From NCBI GenBank assembly GCA_025966215.1, contig JAOPVM010000167.1, forward strand, positions 1 through 6,924: a DNA stretch of 6,924 nt, in the 5' to 3' direction. Of this stretch, positions 1 through 5,851 are shown in pieces. The position numbers and the translations under genes were made by a program. A model generated the notes under the pieces. It worked only from the letters and a program-made list of their open reading frames with translations, made no database searches and was not told the DNA's origin. Positions within the stretch are counted from its first letter, which is position 1, and the number at the start of each line of letters is the position of its first letter. Source of the stretch: Klenkia sp. GTDB taxonomy: Bacteria > Actinomycetota > Actinomycetes > Mycobacteriales > Geodermatophilaceae.

Positions 1-233
1 ACGTCGTCACCGGCGCCGACGGCGAGGGCGTGCTGCACGCCGGCACCCGGATCGCCCGCGACGGCAGCGTGCACTCGGCCGGGGGGCGGGTGCTGGCGGT
101 GACCGCCGTCGGCACCGACCTGGCCGACGCCCGGCAGACCGCCTACGAACGGGTGGCCGCCGTCCGGCTGGACGGCGCCCACTGGCGCACCGACATCGGC
201 CTCGCCGCCCTGGAGGGCCGGATCACCGTCTGA
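1..233 (+). CDS. purD: Phosphoribosylamine-glycine ligase (GAR synthetase), C-terminal fragment
   Basis: This is the 3' end of purD, read in the frame starting at base 3. About 76 residues remain before the TGA at 231-233, and the gene starts left of the window. GAR synthetase joins 5-phosphoribosylamine and glycine with ATP in the second step of de novo purine synthesis, in the cytosol. The fragment is the small C-terminal domain of the ATP-grasp enzyme. Family marks seen are VLHAGTRI near its start, then GGRVLAVTAVG, then LADARQTAYERVAAVRL, and a final HWRTDIG; the GGRVLxVTAxG and (Y/W)RxDIG pieces are typical of PurD C-termini. The catalytic ATP-grasp core is not visible. It converges on the transporter gene with one base between the two stop codons, so any terminator would have to lie inside the neighbouring gene. 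The family call is secure; whether the gene is intact upstream cannot be seen. Confidence 0.93.
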   Translation, partial: VVTGADGEGVLHAGTRIARDGSVHSAGGRVLAVTAVGTDLADARQTAYERVAAVRLDGAHWRTDIGLAALEGRITV

Positions 234-234
234 C

Positions 235-1722
235 TCACTCCGAGGCGACGGGCACCTTCGCCCGGCGCGTCGGCGGCTCCGGCGGGCGGGGCCCGTCGTG
301 CCGCCGGGTCAGGTAGGTGCCGGCCACGTTCACGCAGGCGATGGTCGGGACGGCGATCAGCGCCCCGAAGATGCCGGCGATGAGCAGGCCGGCGGCGATC
401 GCGAGCACGACGGCCAGCGGGTGCACCCGGACGGCGCGCCCCAGCAGCAGCGGCTGCAGCACGTGGCCCTCCAACTGCATGATCAGCACGGTGGCGCCGA
501 GCACCAGCAGGGCGGTGATCGGCCCGTTGGACACCAGGGCCACCAGCACGGCCATCGACCCGGCCAGGAACGACCCGATGATCGGGATGAACGCGCCGAG
601 GAACACCAGCGCGGCCAACGGCACGACCAGCGGCACCTGGAGCACCGCCAGCGCGATGCCGATGCCGACCGCGTCGACCAGGGCCACCACGGCGGTGGCG
701 CGGACGTAGGAGATCAGGGTGCGCCAGGAGCGACGGGCAGCCTCGTCGACGTAGGCACGGCTGTCGGCAGGCAGCAGCCCCACCATCCACAGCCAGATGC
801 TGCGCCCGTCCTTGAGGAAGAAGAAGAGCGTGAACAGCGCCAGCACCAGGCCGGCGAGCACCTCCCCGACGGTCACCGCCGTGGTCAGCGCACCCTGCGT
901 GAGGGTCTCCTGGTTGTCGGCCAGGGCGCTCTGGGCGCTGGTGATCGCGTTGTCGATCTGGCGCTCGGTCACCGGCAGGGTGGTGACGACGAAGTCCCGG
1001 ATCTGGCCGATGCCCTCGTCGAGCTGGGCGACCAGGTCGGAGAAGCCGGCCGCGAACCGCTCGACGACGAGCGTGATGATCCCGGCGACGACCCCGACGC
1101 CGACGACCAGCATCGCCAGGGCGGCCAGCGAGGACGGCCAGCGGTGCCGGCGCAGGAACGACGCCCCCGGCTGCAGCAACGCGGCCAGCAGCAGCGCGAC
1201 GATCACCGGGACGACGACGACGGCCATGTACGCCGCGGCGTAGAGGACCGCGTACATCCCGGCGATCACCAGGATGATCCGCCAGGCCCAGGCCGCGGCG
1301 GTCTTCAACGCGTTGGGCACGTCGGCGTCGGCGTGCTGCGGCTCCCGGGAGGCCAGCAGGCTGCGCCGGCGCTGGGCGGTGCGCCGCTGGGCCACCCGCT
1401 GGTCGTCGCGACCCTGCGCGGGGGGACCGCTCACCCCGGTGGGGGAGTCCAGGTCGGGGGCGTCGGGGTGCGGGCTGCCGAGGGGGTGCTCGCGGGCGCC
1501 GTCCTCGACCAGGTCACCGACCAGGTCATCGTCCCGGTCATCGTCCCGGTCGTCGTCCCGGAGGTCGTCCTCGACGGGGTCCTCGACGTGGTCGACGGTC
1601 ACCCGGCTGCCGTCCTCCATCACCAGGACGGTGCCGTCGGGCCACGCGTGGGGGTCGTGCTCGGCGGCGGCCCGGATGCGCTCGCGCGCCCGTTCCAGCA
1701 GGTGGTTCGCTCGCTGCAGCAT
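235..1722 (-). CDS. AI-2E family transporter (multi-pass membrane permease)
   Basis: A 495-residue membrane protein of the AI-2E/TqsA-like permease family. Substrates in this family are mostly unproven; autoinducer-2 export and Na+/H+ antiport are known for only some members, so the name should not be read as AI-2 transport here. Residues 1-145 are hydrophilic and acidic, with a DDDRDDDRDDD run near 56-66. Hydrophobic segments follow at about 147-187 (two helices), 198-220, 282-303, 337-361, 363-395, 401-416 and 433-468. The family-typical LFFFLKDG lies at about 299-306 and GHVLQPLLLGRAVRVHP at about 419-435. Between 221 and 280 is an amphipathic stretch usual for this fold. The family is normally about 340-400 residues, so the N-terminal extension is extra. 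The ATG at 1722 is chosen because GAGG (1732-1735) sits 9 nt upstream; a GTG at 1320 just before the first helix lacks a ribosome site. It is transcribed against purD and away from purB, so it has no visible operon partner. Confidence 0.9.
   Translation of the reverse strand: MLQRANHLLERARERIRAAAEHDPHAWPDGTVLVMEDGSRVTVDHVEDPVEDDLRDDDRDDDRDDDLVGDLVEDGAREHPLGSPHPDAPDLDSPTGVSGPPAQGRDDQRVAQRRTAQRRRSLLASREPQHADADVPNALKTAAAWAWRIILVIAGMYAVLYAAAYMAVVVVPVIVALLLAALLQPGASFLRRHRWPSSLAALAMLVVGVGVVAGIITLVVERFAAGFSDLVAQLDEGIGQIRDFVVTTLPVTERQIDNAITSAQSALADNQETLTQGALTTAVTVGEVLAGLVLALFTLFFFLKDGRSIWLWMVGLLPADSRAYVDEAARRSWRTLISYVRATAVVALVDAVGIGIALAVLQVPLVVPLAALVFLGAFIPIIGSFLAGSMAVLVALVSNGPITALLVLGATVLIMQLEGHVLQPLLLGRAVRVHPLAVVLAIAAGLLIAGIFGALIAVPTIACVNVAGTYLTRRHDGPRPPEPPTRRAKVPVASE
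1524..1559 (-). repeat. 12-bp tandem repeat encoding an Asp/Arg-rich run
   Basis: Three tandem copies of a 12-bp unit lie inside the transporter gene. On the + strand the first two are identical (GGTCATCGTCCC) and the third differs by one base (GGTCGTCGTCCC); a more diverged unit follows. Read on the coding strand they give repeated Asp-Asp-Asp-Arg in the acidic N-terminal extension. The 12-bp period keeps the reading frame, so copy number could vary between strains by slippage without breaking the gene; that variability is inference. Confidence 0.8.
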
Positions 1723-1907
1723 CGGGGGTGACCTCGGGTTGCCGGGCCGGGTGGACCGGAGTCCGACGGGGCTGGGTGGGTGTCGCAGTGGGTGGTGCGG
1801 GGCGGTGCGCGGGCAGCGGCCGGGGCAGGGCCGTTCACGATCACGCTAGCCGTGCGCGAAGATGTCCCCGTGCTGCAACGAGCTGACCGATCCGCCCTGG
1901 TACCCGC
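1723..1907. promoter_or_regulatory. Divergent intergenic region between the transporter gene and purB
   Basis: These 185 bp must hold the starts of transcription for both genes. Toward the transporter (- strand), TAGCGT at 1843-1848 fits the actinobacterial -10 pattern TAnnnT and would give a leader of about 110 nt; no -35 is visible at the right distance. Toward purB (+ strand), TTCACG (1834-1839) and GAAGAT (1858-1863), 18 bp apart, make a weak sigma-70-like pair that would start the message near 1870. The two candidates nearly coincide, so polymerase binding in one direction could exclude the other. No riboswitch-like structure or convincing operator was recognised. All assignments are by eye. 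Confidence 0.3.
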
Positions 1908-3215
1908 ATGATCGAGCGTTACACCCTCCCGGAGATGGGGGTCGTCTGGAGCGAGCAGCACAAGTACGAGCTGTGGTGCCGGGTCGAGACCCTGGTGCTC
2001 GAGGCGCACGCCGCTGCCGGCCGGGTGCCCGCCGAGGTCGTGGAGCCGGTGCGCAACGCCCCGGCCCCCACGCCGGAGGCCGTCGCCGAGGTCGAGGCGA
2101 CCACCCAGCACGACGTGATCGCCTTCCTCACCGCGTGGGCCGACAACACCGAGCCCCGCTCGGCCGCGGCCTACGTGCACCACGGCATGACCAGCTCGGA
2201 CCTGCTGGACACCGCGCTGGCGGTCCAGCTGACCGACGCCACCGACGTGCTGCTGGCCAAGGCCGACCGGCTGGTGGCCGCGCTGCGTGACCACGGGCTG
2301 GCCCACCGCGGCACCCTGAAGGTGGGGCGTACGCACGGCGTGCACGCCGAGCCCGACGTGTGGGGCCACCGGGTCGCCGACCTGGCGTTCGCCGCGGCAC
2401 GCTCCCGCGACCGGCTGCGCGCCGCGCGCTCGGCGGTCGGCGTCGTCGCCATCTCCGGTGCGGTGGGCACCTACTCCCTCATCGACCCCTCGGTCGAGGT
2501 CACCGTCGCGCAGGCGTTGGACCTGCGCGCCGCCGACGCCTCCACCCAGGTCGTGCTGCGGGACGGGATCAGCGAGTGGGTCTCCGCGCTGGCGATCATC
2601 GCGACCGTCTGCGAGGCGATCGCGCTGGAGGTCCGGCACGGCCAGCGCACCGAGGTGCGCGAGCTGTCCGAGGCGTTCGGGTCGGGCCAGAAGGGCTCGA
2701 GCGCGATGCCGCACAAGAAGAACCCGATCCGCTCCGAGCGGATCGCCGGGCTCGCCCGCGTCGTCCGGGCCGCGATCGTGCCGGTCATGGAGGGCATCCC
2801 GCTCTGGCACGAGCGCGACATCTCGCACTCCTCCACCGAGCGCGTCTTCCTGCCCGACGCCGCGATCACCACCGACTACCTCCTGGACCTGACCTCGGGC
2901 CTGGTGGAGAACCTGGTGGTGGACGTCGAGCGGATGCGGGCCAACCTGGACTCCACCGGTGGGCTGATCTACACCTCCTCGGTGCTGCTGGAGCTGGTCG
3001 AGGCCGGGATGGGCCGCGAGCAGTCCTACGCGCTGGTGCAGACCGCGGCGATGGCGACCTGGCAGACCGGGACGCCCTTCCGGGAGACGCTGCGCGCCCA
3101 GGCCGAGACCGACGGCGTGGCCCTCGACGAGGCGCGCCTGGACGAGATCTGCCGGCCCGAGCGCTACGTGCAGAACCTCGACCCGTTGTTCGAGCGGCTC
3201 GCCGCGCTGTCGTGA
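1908..3215 (+). CDS. purB: Adenylosuccinate lyase
   Basis: A 435-residue cytosolic enzyme of the fumarase/aspartase superfamily. It removes fumarate from SAICAR to give AICAR and from adenylosuccinate to give AMP, so it serves both the IMP pathway and the AMP branch. Conserved blocks are TTQHDV (65-70, His68), HHGMTSSD (91-98), GRTHGVHAEP (140-149, His143 the likely catalytic histidine), the mobile signature loop GSSAMPHKKNP (263-273, with the catalytic serine), and PLWHERDISHSS (298-309). Length and sequence match the Bacillus subtilis type (about 430 residues, also starting MIERY and sharing the last two motifs almost exactly), rather than the roughly 470-residue form I recall from mycobacteria and streptomycetes. 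The start is fixed: an in-frame TGA lies at 1884-1886 and ATG 1908 is the only start codon after it. No Shine-Dalgarno sequence precedes it. Its stop overlaps the purC start. Confidence 0.97.
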   Translation: MIERYTLPEMGVVWSEQHKYELWCRVETLVLEAHAAAGRVPAEVVEPVRNAPAPTPEAVAEVEATTQHDVIAFLTAWADNTEPRSAAAYVHHGMTSSDLLDTALAVQLTDATDVLLAKADRLVAALRDHGLAHRGTLKVGRTHGVHAEPDVWGHRVADLAFAAARSRDRLRAARSAVGVVAISGAVGTYSLIDPSVEVTVAQALDLRAADASTQVVLRDGISEWVSALAIIATVCEAIALEVRHGQRTEVRELSEAFGSGQKGSSAMPHKKNPIRSERIAGLARVVRAAIVPVMEGIPLWHERDISHSSTERVFLPDAAITTDYLLDLTSGLVENLVVDVERMRANLDSTGGLIYTSSVLLELVEAGMGREQSYALVQTAAMATWQTGTPFRETLRAQAETDGVALDEARLDEICRPERYVQNLDPLFERLAALS

Positions 3216-4069
3216 ACCTGCCGCTGATCGCCCGCGGGAAGGTGCGCGAGGTCTACGACGCGGGCTCGGACCGCCTCCTGCTGGTCGCCTCGGACCGCAT
3301 CTCGGCCTACGACCACGTGCTGCCCACCCCGATCCCGGACAAGGGCCGGGTGCTGACGCAGCTGTCGGTGTGGTGGTTCGACCAGCTCGCCGACGTGCTC
3401 GCCGCGCACGGCGCCGAGCACCACCTGCTCAGCGCGGACGACGTCCCCGCCGAGGTCGCCGGGCGCGCGATGCTGGTCCGCCGGCTGCAGATGGCCCCGG
3501 TCGAGTGCGTGGCCCGCGGGTACCTCTCGGGCTCGGGCACCGTGGAGTACCAGCGCAACGGTGCGATCCAGGACGTCGTCCTGCCGGCCGGGCTGGTCGA
3601 GGGCTCCCGACTGCCCGAGCCGGTCTACACGCCGTCGACCAAGGCCGAGGTGGGCGAGCACGACGAGGCGATCAGCTACGCCCGCACCGTCGACCTGGTC
3701 GGCGACGAGCAGGCCGCCGCGCTGCGCGACCTCACGCTGGCGCTCTACCGGCGGGGTGCGGAGATCGCTGCGGCTGCCGAGATCGTGCTGGCCGACACCA
3801 AGTTCGAGTTCGGCGTCGCCGACGGCGGCACGCTGGTGCTCGCCGACGAGGTGCTGACCCCGGACTCCTCGCGGTTCTGGCCGGCGGTCACCTGGTCGCC
3901 CGGGGCGACGCAGCCCTCCTACGACAAGCAGTACGTGCGGGACTGGCTGACGTCCTCGGGCTGGGACCGGCAGTCCCCGCCCCCCGAGCTGCCCGAGGAC
4001 GTCGTCGCGGCCACCCGCGAGCGGTACGTGACCGCCTACGAGCAGCTGACCGGCACGCCGTTCAGCTGA
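3212..4069 (+). CDS. purC: SAICAR synthetase (phosphoribosylaminoimidazole-succinocarboxamide synthase)
   Basis: A 285-residue cytosolic ATP-dependent ligase that condenses CAIR with aspartate to form SAICAR, the substrate of the purB product encoded just upstream. Visible family motifs are the nucleotide-binding GKVREVYD (9-16), SDRISAYDHVLP (27-38), signature 1 as MAPVECVARGYLSGSG (94-109), EPVYTPSTKAEVGEHDE (136-152), signature 2 as LADTKFEFG (193-201), and DEVLTPDSSRFW (212-223) followed by YDKQYVRDWL. The length is usual for a stand-alone PurC. GTG 3212 is chosen because it overlaps the purB stop as GTGA and because family similarity begins a few residues later; the frame stays open far upstream, but that part is purB read out of frame. 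The overlap implies translational coupling, placing two consecutive pathway steps under one control. The 3' end overlaps the opposing PilZ gene by 8 bp. Confidence 0.97.
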   Translation: MNLPLIARGKVREVYDAGSDRLLLVASDRISAYDHVLPTPIPDKGRVLTQLSVWWFDQLADVLAAHGAEHHLLSADDVPAEVAGRAMLVRRLQMAPVECVARGYLSGSGTVEYQRNGAIQDVVLPAGLVEGSRLPEPVYTPSTKAEVGEHDEAISYARTVDLVGDEQAAALRDLTLALYRRGAEIAAAAEIVLADTKFEFGVADGGTLVLADEVLTPDSSRFWPAVTWSPGATQPSYDKQYVRDWLTSSGWDRQSPPPELPEDVVAATRERYVTAYEQLTGTPFS

Positions 4070-4649
4070 GCGGGAGGCCCAGCAGCCGGTCCACCGTCGT
4101 CCGCAGCGTGGCGACGGTGGCCTGGTCCAGGCCCAGGTAGGCGACCCGCAGCTCGCGGACGCCGCCGGGTCGGGTCGCCAGGTCCACGACGTGGGCGTCG
4201 AGCTCGAGCCGGACGTCGTCGACCACCAGCACCACCCGGGTCGGTCCTCCGGCGCCGGGCAGCCCGCGCCGCTGGGTCGACTCCGGGAAGGAGATCCGCG
4301 CGCCGGAGACCGACAGGTCCACGCTGGTGCCCACGACGAGGCCGTCGAGGCCCTGCACGGCCACCGGGACGGCGATGACGGCGCGCGGGGCGAGCCGCCG
4401 GTCGCCGGTCCCGGCCGGGGCGAGCGGGCGCAGGAGCCACTGCGGGTCGACGCCGCCCTGGACGTCGTCCACCCGGTAGTGGCGGGAGCGGACGCTGCCG
4501 TCGGCCGACCAGCTCAGCAGGAGGCCGGCGCCCAGGCCGAGGCGGACGCGGCGGGCGTCCCGGGTGCGCGCCACCGCCACGGTCAGGTCGAGCTCGGTGC
4601 TCTGGCCGACCCGGGTGGCGTGCAGGACGTCCTCGTGCAGCACCGTCAC
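4062..4649 (-). CDS. PilZ-domain protein (putative c-di-GMP receptor), downstream paralog
   Basis: A soluble protein of about 195 residues with an N-terminal beta-rich region followed by a PilZ domain. Counting from GTG 4649, the binding signature is present as RRLAPR (RxxxR at about 85-89) and DLSVSG (DxSxxG at about 111-116), followed by ARISF; these are the c-di-GMP contacts in PilZ proteins. The order of barrel-like N region, RxxxR linker and PilZ domain resembles the YcgR layout, but the N region is not clearly recognised as YcgR/PilZN. It is a clear paralog of the upstream gene: both contain RRVRLGLGA, DVxGGVxPxWxLRP, GDRRxxPRAxVxVPV and DLSxxG. GTG 4649 is preferred because ACGGAG (4655-4660) lies 5 nt upstream. 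GTG 4700 is the alternative: it adds 17 residues and overlaps the upstream stop as GTGA but has no ribosome site. Output target (flagellum, pilus, polysaccharide) is unknown. Confidence 0.85.
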   Translation of the reverse strand: MTVLHEDVLHATRVGQSTELDLTVAVARTRDARRVRLGLGAGLLLSWSADGSVRSRHYRVDDVQGGVDPQWLLRPLAPAGTGDRRLAPRAVIAVPVAVQGLDGLVVGTSVDLSVSGARISFPESTQRRGLPGAGGPTRVVLVVDDVRLELDAHVVDLATRPGGVRELRVAYLGLDQATVATLRTTVDRLLGLPLS

Positions 4650-4654
4650 GCGGG

Positions 4655-4660
4655 CTCCGT
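4655..4660 (-). promoter_or_regulatory. Ribosome binding site deciding the start of the second PilZ gene
   Basis: ACGGAG on the - strand ends 5 nt before GTG 4649. The competing GTG at 4700 has no purine-rich sequence upstream (only CCGGCCGGCCGAC), and the codons between 4700 and 4649 include GGT and GGA, rarer in these genes. I therefore favour initiation at 4649, though GTGA-coupled initiation at 4700 remains possible. Confidence 0.6.
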
Positions 4661-4696
4661 CACCGGGGCGGTCGCGACCGATCGTGCTGGCCAGGG

Positions 4697-5386
4697 TCAC
4701 GTCGGCCGGCCGGGGTCGGACACGGTCGCCCGGTGGGCCAGCTCGAGGGCCGTCGTCGAGCGCAGCCGCACGCGGACGTCGTCCGGGAGGTCCTCGAAGG
4801 CCACCCGCAGTGACCGGCGGCCGTCGCCCAGCCGCTGCCGGTGCACGACGCGGCAGCGCAGCTCGGTGCGGACGCCGTCGAGCACGATCGCCATCGTGGC
4901 CCGGTCGCCCGGGTCGGGCAGGGGGTGCACGACGTCGCCGAAACCCGCGGTCGGCTCGGCCACGAACACCACCCGCAGCCCGCCCTCGCTGAGGTCGGCG
5001 GTCTCGCCCAGCAGCATCCCCGAGGGCATGGCCAGCCCGACCGGGACGTGCACCGGGGCGCGCGGGTGCACCCGTCGGTCGCCCTCGACCGCGGGTCCGG
5101 TGGGCCGCAACCGCCAGGTGGGGACGACGCCGCCGCGGACGTCGAGGAGCTCGTAGGGTCGGCAGCGCACCGGGGTGTCCTCGGGGCTCCACCACACCCA
5201 CACCCGGGCGCCCAGCCCCAGCCGGACCCGCCGGCCCTGGCCGTCGGTGCCGACCTGGAGGACGACCTCCTGCTCCAGGCTGCTGTCGACCGTGCTCCGG
5301 GCGTGCGTACCGCCGTCCTCACCGGCGACCTCGACGCTGCTGCCGGTGACCGGACGGGTCGCGCCGGGCGCGGTCGGGTCGCTCAC
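4697..5386 (-). CDS. PilZ-domain protein (putative c-di-GMP receptor), upstream paralog
   Basis: A 229-residue soluble protein, first gene of a two-gene - strand unit. After a low-complexity Ser/Thr/Gly/Ala-rich first 35 residues comes a beta-rich region (about 36-100) and then a PilZ domain (about 103-210). The c-di-GMP signature is complete: RRVHPR with RxxxR at 105-109, and DLSEGG with DxSxxG at 131-136. No signal peptide or membrane segment is visible. PilZ receptors alter motility, adhesion or exopolysaccharide output when c-di-GMP binds; which one applies here cannot be told. The GTG at 5386 is preceded by AGGAGGAG (5389-5396), the strongest ribosome site in the window. An in-frame ATG at 5479 would add 31 residues but has no ribosome site, and the added sequence does not resemble the paralog. 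The stop at 4697-4699 lies 47 nt before the preferred start of the second PilZ gene, so co-transcription is very likely. Confidence 0.88.
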   Translation of the reverse strand: MSDPTAPGATRPVTGSSVEVAGEDGGTHARSTVDSSLEQEVVLQVGTDGQGRRVRLGLGARVWVWWSPEDTPVRCRPYELLDVRGGVVPTWRLRPTGPAVEGDRRVHPRAPVHVPVGLAMPSGMLLGETADLSEGGLRVVFVAEPTAGFGDVVHPLPDPGDRATMAIVLDGVRTELRCRVVHRQRLGDGRRSLRVAFEDLPDDVRVRLRSTTALELAHRATVSDPGRPT

Positions 5387-5388
5387 GG

Positions 5389-5396
5389 CTCCTCCT
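5389..5396 (-). promoter_or_regulatory. Strong Shine-Dalgarno of the first PilZ gene
   Basis: AGGAGGAG on the - strand, a near-perfect anti-16S match, ends 2 nt before GTG 5386 (4 nt if only the first AGGAGG is counted). It fixes the start over an in-frame ATG at 5479 that has no such sequence. Confidence 0.8.
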
Positions 5397-5438
5397 GACG
5401 TCGGCCGCCGTGCGCCGGACAGCACGGGTCTGTCGCCG

Positions 5439-5446
5439 GTATCGGC
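5439..5446 (-). promoter_or_regulatory. Candidate FliA/WhiG-type -10 element upstream of the PilZ pair
   Basis: The - strand reads GCCGATAC, matching seven of eight bases of the flagellar/sporulation sigma -10 consensus GCCGATAA. Transcription would start near 5431 and leave a leader of about 45 nt before the strong ribosome site, a sensible distance. Against it, the TAAA -35 expected about 15 nt upstream is not there (CGAT instead), and the element is also one half of an imperfect palindrome (GCCGGTATCGGC on the + strand, 5435-5446) that could be an operator or chance. Confidence 0.3.
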
Positions 5447-5813
5447 CGGAGTGTGGGCGGAATCGCCTCGAACGACCATGTCAGCTGGCGGGCCGGAGAG
5501 TCGCTGAGCAGCAGGTCCTCGTGGCAGATCTACGGACCCGGGTCGGTGGCGACGACGCCCGGCCTGCACCGCGTGCTGGTCGAGGGCGGCACACGGCTGA
5601 CCAGGCACCCCGTCGCCGCCCGGGTCGCGCCATCGCGACACGTCAGGGCCGGAGGTGCCGGTCGGTGGGGGTGACCGGGTACGGGGTTCGGGGTGGTGAC
5701 GGTGCACACGATCCACCCCGGCCCGTTCGTGGGGCACCCGGCCGTGGGCCCCGGGTGGAGCGGGGCCGTGGGCGTCCCCGGCGTCAGGGACCCCGTGGAG
5801 CGGGAACGGCGAG

Positions 5814-5825
5814 CGCCAGGTGGCG
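5814..5825. promoter_or_regulatory. 12-bp palindrome over the purS -35 region, candidate operator
   Basis: CGCCAGGTGGCG has perfect 5-bp arms around a 2-bp centre. It lies 13 bp upstream of the TACCCT -10 candidate, where the -35 hexamer would be, and no TTGACA-like -35 is present. Such a position suits a regulator site, but GC-rich DNA produces short palindromes often. Confidence 0.3.
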
Positions 5826-5838
5826 ATCCGGGCCCCGG

Positions 5839-5844
5839 TACCCT
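5839..5844 (+). promoter_or_regulatory. Candidate -10 element giving a leaderless purS message
   Basis: TACCCT fits the actinobacterial TAnnnT -10 pattern. Counting seven bases on puts the transcription start at about 5851-5852, which is the purS GTG itself. The bases between the element and the start codon (CGACCCC) contain no ribosome site. Both facts fit leaderless translation, common in mycobacteria and relatives. Confidence 0.45.
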
Positions 5845-5851
5845 CGACCCC

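Larger units (their letters stand above)
5387..5851. other. 465-bp divergent intergenic region between the PilZ genes and purS
   Basis: I see no convincing gene here. Open frames cross it on both strands, but they lack ribosome sites, similarity to known families and consistent codon use. It holds, toward the PilZ genes, a strong ribosome site and a GCCGATAC element (5439-5446, - strand). Toward purS it holds a TACCCT -10 candidate (5839-5844), a 12-bp palindrome (5814-5825) and two exact GTGGAGCGGG copies (5755-5764 and 5795-5804). A weak hairpin can be drawn between 5573-5581 and 5599-5608 (9 pairs, one bulged base, 17-nt loop), with no following T run. The middle part, roughly 5500-5700, is otherwise featureless. 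Confidence 0.6.

Noticed and set aside
298..1731. Long + strand open frame (477 codons) opposite the permease gene
   Set aside because: It is the antisense shadow of a clear multi-helix membrane protein; its translation is Gly/His/Gln/Asp-rich low complexity with no family motif.
1862..2290. Possible small leader ORF upstream of purB beginning MSPCCNEL
   Set aside because: It does not stop before purB but runs on for 142 codons out of frame through it, has no ribosome site, and the purB frame carries all the conserved motifs.
2360..3211. Extended N-terminus for PurC upstream of 3212
   Set aside because: That region is purB in its own frame; the extension is Arg/Gly-rich shadow sequence, and family similarity starts at GKVREVYD just after 3212.
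5573..5608. Hairpin resembling a terminator or structured RNA
   Set aside because: Only 9 pairs with a bulge and a 17-nt loop, no T run, and no gene ends nearby; expected by chance in DNA this rich in G and C.
5453..5674. 73-codon + strand open frame in the PilZ/purS intergenic region
   Set aside because: Ribosome site is absent or too close, the product is unrecognised, and several A-ending or AGG codons are unlike the neighbours.
5803..5830. GGAAC at 5803-5807 as an ECF-sigma -35 upstream of purS
   Set aside because: No matching -10 (CGTC or GTT type) at 16-19 bp.
5693..5851. 53-residue N-terminal extension of PurS from GTG 5693
   Set aside because: PurS is normally 80-85 residues and similarity begins after 5852; the extension is Gly/Pro-rich and contains promoter-like sequence.
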